Shown: positions 52,236 through 60,031 of the stretch, piece after piece
Numbering within the stretch: position 1 is the first letter of the stretch
How the letters are laid out: the number at the start of each line of letters is the position of its first letter
Assembly (NCBI RefSeq): GCF_014844055.1
Contig: NZ_CP062167.1
Coordinates: 1,379,501 to 1,443,500 of the forward strand
DNA length: 64,000 nucleotides
Direction of reading: 5' to 3'
Source of the DNA: Aureimonas sp. OT7
Lineage (GTDB): Bacteria; Pseudomonadota; Alphaproteobacteria; Rhizobiales; Rhizobiaceae
Notes under the pieces: model-generated
The model's input: the letters and a program-made list of their open reading frames with translations, nothing else
What the model was told of the DNA's origin: nothing
Databases searched by the model: none
Program-made: the position numbers and the translations under genes

Positions 52236-54196
52236 CAGAACGACTGCCCTATGCCTGCGTAAATCTGGAAATCGCCGTCGCGCGGACCGGGATCGAGCGG
52301 AATGCCGACGTCGACGCGGATCGGGCCGAAGCTCGTCAGGTAGCGGGCGCCGACGCCCGCGCCGATCTTGAACTCGCCGAAATCGGGGAAAAGGTCGTCG
52401 GAAACCGTTCCGCCGTCCACGAAGGGTACGATCTGTATGGTTTCCGTGATGCCGATGCGCAGCTCCAGGGAGGCTTCGAACAGCGACAGGCCGCCCGTCG
52501 GCGTATCGACGAAGTCCGGGTTTGTCCCGGGCAGGGCGAAGCTCGGGAAATAAGGGCCGATCGACTGGTAGACATAGCCGCGGACCGAGCCGCCGCCGCC
52601 GGCAAAGAACCGCCGGTCGTTCGGCACGTCCTCGAGGTCGGCGCCGAGGATGGTGCCGTATGCCACCCGCCCGGCCGCCACGAACCTGCCGTCCTCGTCG
52701 AAGGACAGGTAGGCCGAGGCGTCGCCACGGGCCTTGAAGAAGGGCACGGAGTTCAACGCGTCGTAGGAGGGCTCCGCCGTCGCCTTCAGCATGTAGCCGC
52801 CGGTTGGGTTCAGCTCGTTGTCGCGGGCGTCGTAAGTATAGCTGAGCGGGACCGACCCGATCAGGAAGTCTTCCGTGCCGAGATAATCCTTTATCTCCTC
52901 ATACTCGATGAGGATGCCGGCCGTGACGGACTGCTGCTTGTCGATGCGATACTCGACGCCGCTGTAGCCCGCCACCGATGCGCGGTCGTAGGCAAGTGGC
53001 TGTTCCCGCAGGGCGGTCAGCGAACCGATATAGACCGAATCCGGGCCGAGCACGCCCGGCTTGCGGAAGACGGCGGAGCCGCGATAGTCGAACCCGTCGG
53101 TCTCGCGGCCGGCATTGGAAATTTCGTTCGCGCCGATGCGGGTCACCGCGCCTTCGATGCGCAGGCTCTCCGCCCCGCCGAACAGATTGCGGTGCTGCCA
53201 ATAGGCGTTCACGCCGGCGCCGTCGGTATTGGAGAAGGTCGCGCCCGCACCGAAGAGGCGGAAGGGACGTTCCGCCACCTCCACCATCACCGGCAGCGTC
53301 CCATCGGCGACCTGGCCATCGGCGGGGCGCACATTGACGCTGGAGAAGACGTTCAACTTGGACAGTCGCTCGCGCGCGTCGGCCAGCTCCTGCCGGGAAT
53401 AGACCGTGCCGGGGCGAATGCCGGCCATGTAGGCGACGAAGCCGGGCCGCACGGCCTGGGTTCCCTTGACGCTCGTCACGCCGAAGGGAACGCGCTGCCC
53501 GGGCGACAGCGACAATTCGTAGTCCAGTTCGCCACGTGCCGAGTCGGCTATGACGTCCCGGTGCGTGACGGCCGCGAAGGGGCGCCCCGTATCCTCGATA
53601 TCGCGATATATGCGGTTCTGCGCCGACAGGATCCGCGTCGAGTCCGCCGAGGAACCGCGGGTCAACTCGTAATCCGCCGGGTCCACCACGGGGGGGCCGT
53701 CCGTGGTGATGGCAACCCGGCCGACCTTGTAGAGCTGGCCGGGTTCCACGGTGATGGTTACGGGCACCGTACCCGCCGTATTGAACGCCGTGTCCGGCGG
53801 CAGGGTCGCGATGTCCTGCCCCTCGATGCGGATGGTAACGATGCCGTCATAGCGGGAATTTTCGTACAGGGCGGCAACCAGCCGCTTGCGGTCGTTGCGC
53901 GCCTTGGCCAGCAGGCCGAGCGAGCCGGATACCGGCTCGTCTTCGTCGGCGATCAGCGTGGATGCGGCTTCCATCGCATCTTCCAGCCCGTCGACAGGCT
54001 GCGTGAGCGTCAGCGTGACCGAGTAGTTGACCGGATCGAGCACCGGTTCGGAATCATCCTCGCCTTCGAAGAACTTGAAGCCGAACAGCTCGAAGGCATG
54101 CGCCGATGGCGTTCCGGCCAGAAGGGCGGAGCACATCGTGGAAGCCATCAAGGTCAGGACGATGCCCGTTCTACGCAGAGGCACGTTCGCAATCAC
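52235..54196 (-). CDS. tamA: Outer-membrane assembly protein TamA (BamA family)
   Basis: About 653 residues: an N-terminal signal (MASTMCSALLAGTPSAHA), POTRA domains (about residues 60-330; GQRVPFGVTSVKGTQ) and a C-terminal Omp85 barrel with AYGTILGAD, FFAGGGGSVRGYVYQS (VRGY/F motif) and a terminal Phe in GIGQSF. Stop and tamB start overlap (TGATG). The start is uncertain: GTG at 54196 follows GGCGGAAA closely and gives a full signal peptide. Confidence 0.93.
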   Translation of the reverse strand: MIANVPLRRTGIVLTLMASTMCSALLAGTPSAHAFELFGFKFFEGEDDSEPVLDPVNYSVTLTLTQPVDGLEDAMEAASTLIADEDEPVSGSLGLLAKARNDRKRLVAALYENSRYDGIVTIRIEGQDIATLPPDTAFNTAGTVPVTITVEPGQLYKVGRVAITTDGPPVVDPADYELTRGSSADSTRILSAQNRIYRDIEDTGRPFAAVTHRDVIADSARGELDYELSLSPGQRVPFGVTSVKGTQAVRPGFVAYMAGIRPGTVYSRQELADARERLSKLNVFSSVNVRPADGQVADGTLPVMVEVAERPFRLFGAGATFSNTDGAGVNAYWQHRNLFGGAESLRIEGAVTRIGANEISNAGRETDGFDYRGSAVFRKPGVLGPDSVYIGSLTALREQPLAYDRASVAGYSGVEYRIDKQQSVTAGILIEYEEIKDYLGTEDFLIGSVPLSYTYDARDNELNPTGGYMLKATAEPSYDALNSVPFFKARGDASAYLSFDEDGRFVAAGRVAYGTILGADLEDVPNDRRFFAGGGGSVRGYVYQSIGPYFPSFALPGTNPDFVDTPTGGLSLFEASLELRIGITETIQIVPFVDGGTVSDDLFPDFGEFKIGAGVGARYLTSFGPIRVDVGIPLDPGPRDGDFQIYAGIGQSF

Positions 54197-54490
54197 TTTC
54201 CGCCGTTCGGAATGCTTGAGACATTCCCCCTTAAACCGCACGCTCCCCCGAGCGCATCCGGTAAAATGCCGGGGATGCGGTAAATGACAACCTACGATGC
54301 GGCCACCCGGGGGCATTCCTTGCGGCTTTTGTGGGACTTACGCCACAGTGCGCGCATCTGCGCACCCATTGCGAAAGCCGCCTCCACAAGGGCTGCGTGC
54401 GGCTTTAACCGCCCGTTAACCGCCTTGACCGGTGTTGCGCGACAATCGGTCACTGGATAGAACAAAGAGCGAACGGTATATGCTTTGAGC
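54197..54490. other. Divergent intergenic region, tamA / radical-SAM gene
   Basis: 294 bp without a recognised gene. It must hold promoters for both directions, but I can name no clear -35/-10 pair. A 17-codon minus-strand frame beginning ATGTCTCAAGC behind AAGGGGGA (near 54230) is a possible leader peptide of tamA, with low support. No binding-site palindrome stood out. Confidence 0.4.
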
Positions 54491-55726
54491 ATGGCCCGAA
54501 CGACGCTTCTCGACAAACTCGCCATTTTGAGCGACGCCGCGAAATACGATGCCTCCTGTGCGTCGAGCGGGTCGGTCAAGCGCAATTCGCTGAAAAGCGG
54601 AGGCATCGGCTCCACCGAGGGGTCGGGCATCTGCCACGCCTATGCACCGGACGGACGATGCATTTCGCTATTGAAGATCCTGCTGACGAATTTCTGCATC
54701 TACGACTGCGTCTATTGCGTGAACCGCCATTCGTCGAATGTGCCGCGGGCCCGGTTTTCGGTGGAGGAAGTCGTCGATCTGACGCTCAACTTCTATCGTC
54801 GGAATTATATCGAGGGCCTGTTCCTGTCCTCCGGAATCATCCGCAACTCCGATTATACGATGGAAGAGATGGTGCGCGTGGCGAAGTCCCTGCGGCTCGA
54901 CCATAATTTTGCGGGCTATATCCATTTGAAAGCCATTCCGGAGGCCTCACCCCAGTTGATGGAAGAGGCCGGGCTTTATGCCGACCGCCTGTCCGTCAAC
55001 ATCGAGTTGCCGACGGATATCGCCCTGTCTCAGTTCGCACCCGAAAAGAAGCCGCGCGATATCCGCCGCTCCATGGGGCATCTGCGCCTGAAGATCGAGG
55101 AGAGCGAGCCGGAAAAGAAAGCGAAGACCAGGCCGAGGCGCTTTGCTCCGGCGGGGCAGTCGACGCAGATGATCGTCGGGGCCGACGGGGCGGACGACGA
55201 CGCCATACTGGCGCGTTCGGAAAATCTCTACGGCTCGTTTCGGCTGAAGCGCGTGTACTACTCGGCCTTCTCGCCCATTCCGGATTCGTCCAGCCGGCTG
55301 CCGCTGGCGAGGCCCCCCTTGATGCGCGAGCACCGGCTGTACCAGGCCGACTGGTTGTTGCGCTTCTATGGGTTCGAGCGTTCGGAAATCGTCGCCGGCG
55401 GAACGGATGGCATGCTCGATCTTGCCATCGACCCAAAGCTTGCCTGGGCGTTGAAGAACAGGGAGCGGTTCCCGGTCGACGTCAACCGGGCCGACCGCGA
55501 AATGCTTCTGCGGGTTCCCGGCTTCGGTACGAAATCCGTCACTCGCATCCTGTCCACGCGCCGCCATAAGACCTTGCGGCTGGACGATATCGCGCGGCTT
55601 TGCCAGTCCGTGGCGAAGGTACGCCCATTCATATCCGCGCTGGACTGGACGCCCGGCGGGCTGACCGACAGCGCGCGCCTGCGCGACGCGCTGGTGCCGC
55701 CGGCACAACAACTGAGCCTGTTTTGA
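54491..55726 (+). CDS. Putative DNA modification/repair radical SAM protein (TIGR03916-like)
   Basis: 411 residues. The radical-SAM cluster is C69-x3-C73-x2-C76 in NFCIYDCVYCVNRHSS, near GICHAYAPDGRC; a TIM-barrel follows. After a charged linker (~residues 195-225) the C-terminal part has a helix-hairpin-helix DNA-binding motif, DVNRADREMLLRVPGFGTKS. The family is almost always next to DUF4130/UDG-type genes, as here (next gene begins 1 bp after). A DNA-repair or DNA-modification role is predicted but the reaction is not known. ATG at 54491 preferred over TTG at 54485. Confidence 0.92.
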   Translation: MARTTLLDKLAILSDAAKYDASCASSGSVKRNSLKSGGIGSTEGSGICHAYAPDGRCISLLKILLTNFCIYDCVYCVNRHSSNVPRARFSVEEVVDLTLNFYRRNYIEGLFLSSGIIRNSDYTMEEMVRVAKSLRLDHNFAGYIHLKAIPEASPQLMEEAGLYADRLSVNIELPTDIALSQFAPEKKPRDIRRSMGHLRLKIEESEPEKKAKTRPRRFAPAGQSTQMIVGADGADDDAILARSENLYGSFRLKRVYYSAFSPIPDSSSRLPLARPPLMREHRLYQADWLLRFYGFERSEIVAGGTDGMLDLAIDPKLAWALKNRERFPVDVNRADREMLLRVPGFGTKSVTRILSTRRHKTLRLDDIARLCQSVAKVRPFISALDWTPGGLTDSARLRDALVPPAQQLSLF

Positions 55727-55727
55727 G

Positions 55728-57200
55728 ATGTTTGCCGCCACCCTGTCTCATCCCGCCGATTTCGATGGCTGGCGCGAAGCGGCCCGGATTGCGCTGTCGC
55801 ATGGGCTGACGCCGGAGGCGATGAATTTCGTGGTGGAGGGCGAGGGCGCCCTGTTCGGCGAGCCATTGCCCCGGCAGGCGGGCGGCGCGCCGCCCCCCAA
55901 GGTGCCGCGCGGTTTTATCGATCTCGCCCGCAACGCCGCCTGCAACCGTGATCCCCAGCGCTTTCTGCTGCTGTATAGCCTGCTCTGGCGTCTGCAGGCG
56001 GATCGCCGACTGCTGGAGGTGGCGTCCGACCCGGAAGTGCGGCGCGCGCAGGAGATGCAGAAATCAGTGCTGCGTGACAGCCATAAGATGAAAGCCTTCG
56101 TGCGCTTCCGCGAGGTGCCGGGCGACAATGGTACGCCGCATTACATTGCCTGGTTCGAGCCGTTCCATCACACGGTGGAACTGACGGCGCCCTTTTTCAC
56201 AAGGCGTTTCACCGGCATGGAGTGGACGCTTCTGACGCCGCTTCGCTCCGCCCACTGGAATGGAACGGAACTTCAGTTCGGCCCGCCGGCGCTGGCCAGC
56301 GACAAGCCGGATGAGGACGCCGTGGAGGCGCTGTGGCTGACCTATTATGCCTCGATCTTCAATCCGGCCCGTTTGAAGGTGAAGGCGATGCAATCGGAGA
56401 TGCCGCGCAAATACTGGCATAATCTGCCCGAGGCCCAGTTGATCCGCCCGCTCGTGCAGGGCGCGGAAGCGGCCGCGCGCCGCATGCTTGAAACCGCGCC
56501 GTCGATGCCGGGACTGCGCCATGAACGACATGCGGAGAAAGCGGCCATGGTGAAGGCTGGACAGCCTGCGGAGGAAGCGTTTGCCGGTTTCAACCGAAGG
56601 CCGGAGGATATCGGGGAAGCGCGCGACCAGGCATCGCGATGCCGCGCCTGCCCCTTGTGGGAACCGGCGACACAGACGGTCTTCGGGCGCGGCCCCGCCG
56701 ATGCGCCGGTGATCTTCGTCGGCGAGCAGCCGGGCGACCAGGAGGATCTTGCCGGAGAGCCATTCGTCGGCCCGGCCGGCAAGGTATTCGACCGGGCGCT
56801 GGCGGAAGCGGGGGTGGACCGGTCGCAGGTCTACGTCACCAATGCGGTCAAGCATTTCAAGTTCACGCCGCGCGGCAAGCGACGCATCCACCAGAAGCCC
56901 AATGCGGGCGAGGTGAAGATGTGCCGCTGGTGGCTGGATATCGAGCGCGAGCTGATCCGACCGAAACTGATCGTGGCGCTGGGCGCAACGGCGGCGACGG
57001 CGGTGCTGGGCAAGGCCGTGACGATCCGCGACACGCGTTCGCGGCTGATCGAGCTGGATGCCGATACGCGGCTTCTGGTGACGGTGCACCCCGCCTACAT
57101 CCTGCGGCTGCCGGACCGGGCTGCGCAGGAAGCCGAGCAGCGGGCCTTCCACGCCGACATGGCGCTGGTGCGCGAGACGGTTCCCGCCATCGCCGCCTGA
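55728..57200 (+). CDS. udgX: DUF4130 - UdgX fusion, uracil-DNA-binding protein
   Basis: 490 residues in two parts. Residues ~1-245 are a DUF4130 domain (TIGR03915). Residues ~270-490 are a family-4-like uracil-DNA glycosylase: CRACPLWEPATQTVFGRG (Fe-S Cys), motif A GEQPGDQEDLAGEPFVGPAG, and motif B HPAYILRLPD. The KRRIHQ signature of UdgX is present (K384-Q389; His388). In studied UdgX, this His traps the abasic sugar after uracil excision and gives a covalent DNA-protein link. The second Cys pair completes the Fe-S site (EVKMCRWW). Follows the radical-SAM gene by 1 bp. Confidence 0.93.
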   Translation: MFAATLSHPADFDGWREAARIALSHGLTPEAMNFVVEGEGALFGEPLPRQAGGAPPPKVPRGFIDLARNAACNRDPQRFLLLYSLLWRLQADRRLLEVASDPEVRRAQEMQKSVLRDSHKMKAFVRFREVPGDNGTPHYIAWFEPFHHTVELTAPFFTRRFTGMEWTLLTPLRSAHWNGTELQFGPPALASDKPDEDAVEALWLTYYASIFNPARLKVKAMQSEMPRKYWHNLPEAQLIRPLVQGAEAAARRMLETAPSMPGLRHERHAEKAAMVKAGQPAEEAFAGFNRRPEDIGEARDQASRCRACPLWEPATQTVFGRGPADAPVIFVGEQPGDQEDLAGEPFVGPAGKVFDRALAEAGVDRSQVYVTNAVKHFKFTPRGKRRIHQKPNAGEVKMCRWWLDIERELIRPKLIVALGATAATAVLGKAVTIRDTRSRLIELDADTRLLVTVHPAYILRLPDRAAQEAEQRAFHADMALVRETVPAIAA

Positions 57201-57217
57201 AAGCGGATCCGGCCGGG

Positions 57218-57235
57218 GTGCGCACATGCGCGCAC
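57218..57235. other. Hairpin between convergent udgX and DUF2474 genes
   Basis: GTGCGC pairs with GCGCAC around a six-base loop. It lies in the 45-bp gap between two converging genes. No T-run on either strand, so a terminator role is only a suggestion. Confidence 0.35.
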
Positions 57236-57245
57236 GAGGCTGCGG

Positions 57246-57350
57246 CTACAGGATCATCGCCCTTATACCGTAGGCGACGACGCTGAGGGCGACGATACTA
57301 GCCGTCCACAGCCCGACGAACCACAGGACTTGCGACAGGCGGCGGTTCAT
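57246..57350 (-). CDS. DUF2474 family small membrane protein (CydX-like)
   Basis: A 34-residue protein from ATG at 57350 to TAG at 57246-57248. It begins MNRRLSQVLWFVGLWTAS and continues as one hydrophobic helix ending in RAMIL. DUF2474 proteins are encoded behind CydA/CydB-type oxidases and play the part of CydX, a single-helix stabilising subunit. It begins 6 bp after the cydB stop in the same operon. Too short for usual gene finding thresholds. Confidence 0.85.
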   Translation of the reverse strand: MNRRLSQVLWFVGLWTASIVALSVVAYGIRAMIL

Positions 57351-57356
57351 CGGCGG

Positions 57357-58370
57357 TCAATGCCCATGCTGGTGATAGCCTTCGCCTTCCCGCACCTTGC
57401 CCCGGAAGGTCCAGTAGGAATAAGCGGTATAGGCAAGGATCATCGGCACCAGCACCGCCGCGCCCACCAGCACGAAGGCCAGGCTTTCGTCCGGGGCGGC
57501 GGCCTGCCAGATCGTCAGCTCGGGCGGCAGCATGTTGGGATAGAAGCTGATGCCGATGCCGATATAGGACAGGACGAAAAGGCCCAGCGCCGACAGGAAC
57601 GGCCGGTAGGCGGAAATCGGGTCGCGCAGGCTCCTGAACAGGCTGAGGGCGCAAACCAGCAGCAGAATGGGAATGGGCGCGACGAACAGGATCTGCGGAA
57701 AGGTGAACCAGCGTGAATAGAAGGCTTGCTGCAGAAACGGCATCCACAGGCTGACGGCGCCGATCGACACCAGGGTCCCGATGCCCGTCAACTCGGCGTA
57801 ACGGGCTGCGAGCCGGTTCAGAGGGCCTTCCGTCTTCACCACCAGCCAGGTCGAGCCGAGGAGCGCATAGCCGACCACGACGGCGACGCCCGTCATGATG
57901 GAAAAGGGCGTCAGCCAGTCGTACCAGCCGCCGGCATAGGCGCGGTTTTCAATCTCGATGCCTTGCACGATGGTGCCCAGCGCGATGCCCTGCGAGAAGG
58001 CGGCGATGAGCGAGCCCAGAAAGAAGGCCATGTCCCAGACGCCCCGCCAGCGCACGGTCTTGAACCGGAATTCGAAAGAGACCCCCCGGAAGATCAGCGC
58101 CAGCAGCATGACGATGATGGGCGCATAGAGTGCCGGCATGACGATGGCGTAGGCCAGCGGGAAGACGGCGAACAGGCCGCCGCCGCCCATGACCAGCCAG
58201 GTCTCGTTGCCATCCCAGAAGGGCGCGACGGTGTTGATTGCCGTATCCCGGTTCTCGTGCCGTTTCAGGAACGGGAACAGGATGCCGATGCCCAGATCGA
58301 ACCCGTCGAGCACGACATAGGCCAGAACGGCGAAGGCGATGATGAAGGCCCAGATGAGGGGAAGGTCCAT
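57357..58370 (-). CDS. cydB: Cytochrome bd-type quinol oxidase subunit II
   Basis: A 337-residue inner-membrane protein with about eight to nine helices, beginning MDLPLIWAFIIAFAVLAYVVLDGFDLGIGI, which contains the family DGFDLGIG motif. The segment FPLAYAIVMPALYAPIIVML is typical. It forms the bd oxidase with CydA, reducing oxygen at low tension or under cyanide/NO stress. 12 bp after cydA. Confidence 0.95.
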   Translation of the reverse strand: MDLPLIWAFIIAFAVLAYVVLDGFDLGIGILFPFLKRHENRDTAINTVAPFWDGNETWLVMGGGGLFAVFPLAYAIVMPALYAPIIVMLLALIFRGVSFEFRFKTVRWRGVWDMAFFLGSLIAAFSQGIALGTIVQGIEIENRAYAGGWYDWLTPFSIMTGVAVVVGYALLGSTWLVVKTEGPLNRLAARYAELTGIGTLVSIGAVSLWMPFLQQAFYSRWFTFPQILFVAPIPILLLVCALSLFRSLRDPISAYRPFLSALGLFVLSYIGIGISFYPNMLPPELTIWQAAAPDESLAFVLVGAAVLVPMILAYTAYSYWTFRGKVREGEGYHQHGH

Positions 58371-58382
58371 GGCTCTGTCTCC

Positions 58383-59807
58383 TCAGCGCGACGGCGCGGT
58401 CGTGCCGCCGCTTTCCTGCATCTGCTGGCCGGGCGTGATGCCGGCCGTGCGGATCGGCTCCCTGGGGTCGGGGCCCTGTTCGAAGACGGACGGTGCCTTG
58501 ACCATCGACCGCAGGATGTAGAACGTGCCCGTACCGAACACGATGAAGTAGACGATGATGAAGGCGATGAGGCTGGCGCCGACCGCCGCTGCGGCGATGG
58601 GCGAATGGCTCTCCGCCGTCCGCAGCAGCCCGTAGACCGTGTAGGGCTGTCGGCCGACTTCCGTCGTGATCCAGCCGGCCAATACGGCGACGAAGCCCAT
58701 CGGCCCCATCATGACGCTCGCGCGCTGCAGCCACCTGTCGGTGGCGATGGAGCCCCGGAAGCGCCTGTAGAGCGCCCACAGCCCTAGGCCCAGGATAGCG
58801 AAGCCGATGGCCACCATGATGCGGAACGAGAAGAAGACGATGGGGACATAGGGCCAGTCTTCCCGCGGGAAGGCGTCGAGGCCCTGCACCTCGCCGTCCA
58901 GGGAATGCGTCAGGATGACCGAGCCGAGATTGGGAATTTCCACCGCATAGCGCGTCTCGCCCGCTTCCATGTCGGGAAGGCCGAACAGGGTGAGGGGCAT
59001 GCCGCCATCCCGGTTGGTGGTGAAATGGCCTTCCATCGCCGCTACCTTGGCGGGTTGGTGCTCCAGCGTATTCAGCCCGTGCTGATCGCCGGCGAAGATC
59101 TGGATTGGCGCGACGATGGTCGCCATCCAGAGTGCCATGGAAAACATGGTGCGCGCCGCCGCGTTGCCCCTGTCGCGCAGAAGGTGGAAGGCGCCCACGG
59201 CGCCGACCACCAGAGCCGTGGTCAGGTAGGCGGCCAGCACCATGTGGACCAGGCGGTAGGGGAAGGACGGGTTGAAGACGATCGCCCACCAGTCCACCGG
59301 TACGAACTGGCCATTCTCGGCGATGGCGAAGCCGGCCGGCGTCTGCATCCAGGAATTGACCGACAGGATCCAGAAGGCCGAGCCGAGCGTGCCGATGGCC
59401 ACCATCAGCGTGGCAAAGAAGTGCAGGCCCTTGCCGACGCGGTTGAGGCCGAACAGCATCACCCCGAGAAAGCCGGCTTCCAGGAAGAATGCCGACAGCA
59501 CCTCATAGGCCATCATCGGCCCCAGGATCGGCCCGGTCCTGTCGGAGAAGACGGACCAGTTGGTGCCGAACTGGTAGGACAGGACGATGCCGGACACGAC
59601 GCCCATGGCGAAGGAGACGGCGAAGATCTTCAGCCAGTACTGGAAGATCGTCAGGTAGACCTGCTTGCCCGTGCCCAGCCAAAGCCCGTGCAGCACCGCC
59701 AGATAGGAGGCCAGCCCGATGGTGAAGGAGGGGAAGACGATGTGGAACGCAACGGTGAAGGCGAACTGGAACCGCGCCAGCAAAACAGGGTCGAACGTGT
59801 CGAACAT
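58383..59807 (-). CDS. cydA: Cytochrome bd-type quinol oxidase subunit I (short Q-loop, CIO-like)
   Basis: 474 residues from the ATG at 59807 (MFDTFDPVLLARFQFAFTV). His22 is the haem b595 ligand; a second His is in RLVHMVLAAYLTT, Met in SFRIMVAIGF, and GRQPYTVYGLLRT is the conserved C-terminal box. The Q-loop is short compared with E. coli CydA (522 residues), the pattern of cyanide-insensitive oxidases (CioA). Divergent from the ATPase gene with a 224-bp gap that shows a partial FNR-like site but no exact match. Confidence 0.94.
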   Translation of the reverse strand: MFDTFDPVLLARFQFAFTVAFHIVFPSFTIGLASYLAVLHGLWLGTGKQVYLTIFQYWLKIFAVSFAMGVVSGIVLSYQFGTNWSVFSDRTGPILGPMMAYEVLSAFFLEAGFLGVMLFGLNRVGKGLHFFATLMVAIGTLGSAFWILSVNSWMQTPAGFAIAENGQFVPVDWWAIVFNPSFPYRLVHMVLAAYLTTALVVGAVGAFHLLRDRGNAAARTMFSMALWMATIVAPIQIFAGDQHGLNTLEHQPAKVAAMEGHFTTNRDGGMPLTLFGLPDMEAGETRYAVEIPNLGSVILTHSLDGEVQGLDAFPREDWPYVPIVFFSFRIMVAIGFAILGLGLWALYRRFRGSIATDRWLQRASVMMGPMGFVAVLAGWITTEVGRQPYTVYGLLRTAESHSPIAAAAVGASLIAFIIVYFIVFGTGTFYILRSMVKAPSVFEQGPDPREPIRTAGITPGQQMQESGGTTAPSR

Positions 59808-60031
59808 GCCGTATCCCCTATTCGACGTCCGGCGCCGGCCGGCATCCGCGTGTTTGGAATCCATCTAGACGCGATGGATGGTCGAGAAAGACGTTAAAGC
59901 GAAAAATCGAAACCGGAGATTGGACAGATTGTCTGTGGATCAAACGCACCGTGGGCTTCAAAGCCGCCGGTCCGGTGGTTAAGAAGGCTCTCTGTCCTTA
60001 GAAGAGGTGTACGCGTTTCCGCCATGGCCGG

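Noticed and set aside
54197..54250. 17-codon leader frame ahead of tamA
   Set aside because: An RBS-like sequence and ATG exist, but length and codon content give no support; kept only as a remark.
59930..59950. FNR-type site upstream of cydA
   Set aside because: TTGT and ATCAA half sites are one base too far apart to match TTGAT-N4-ATCAA.
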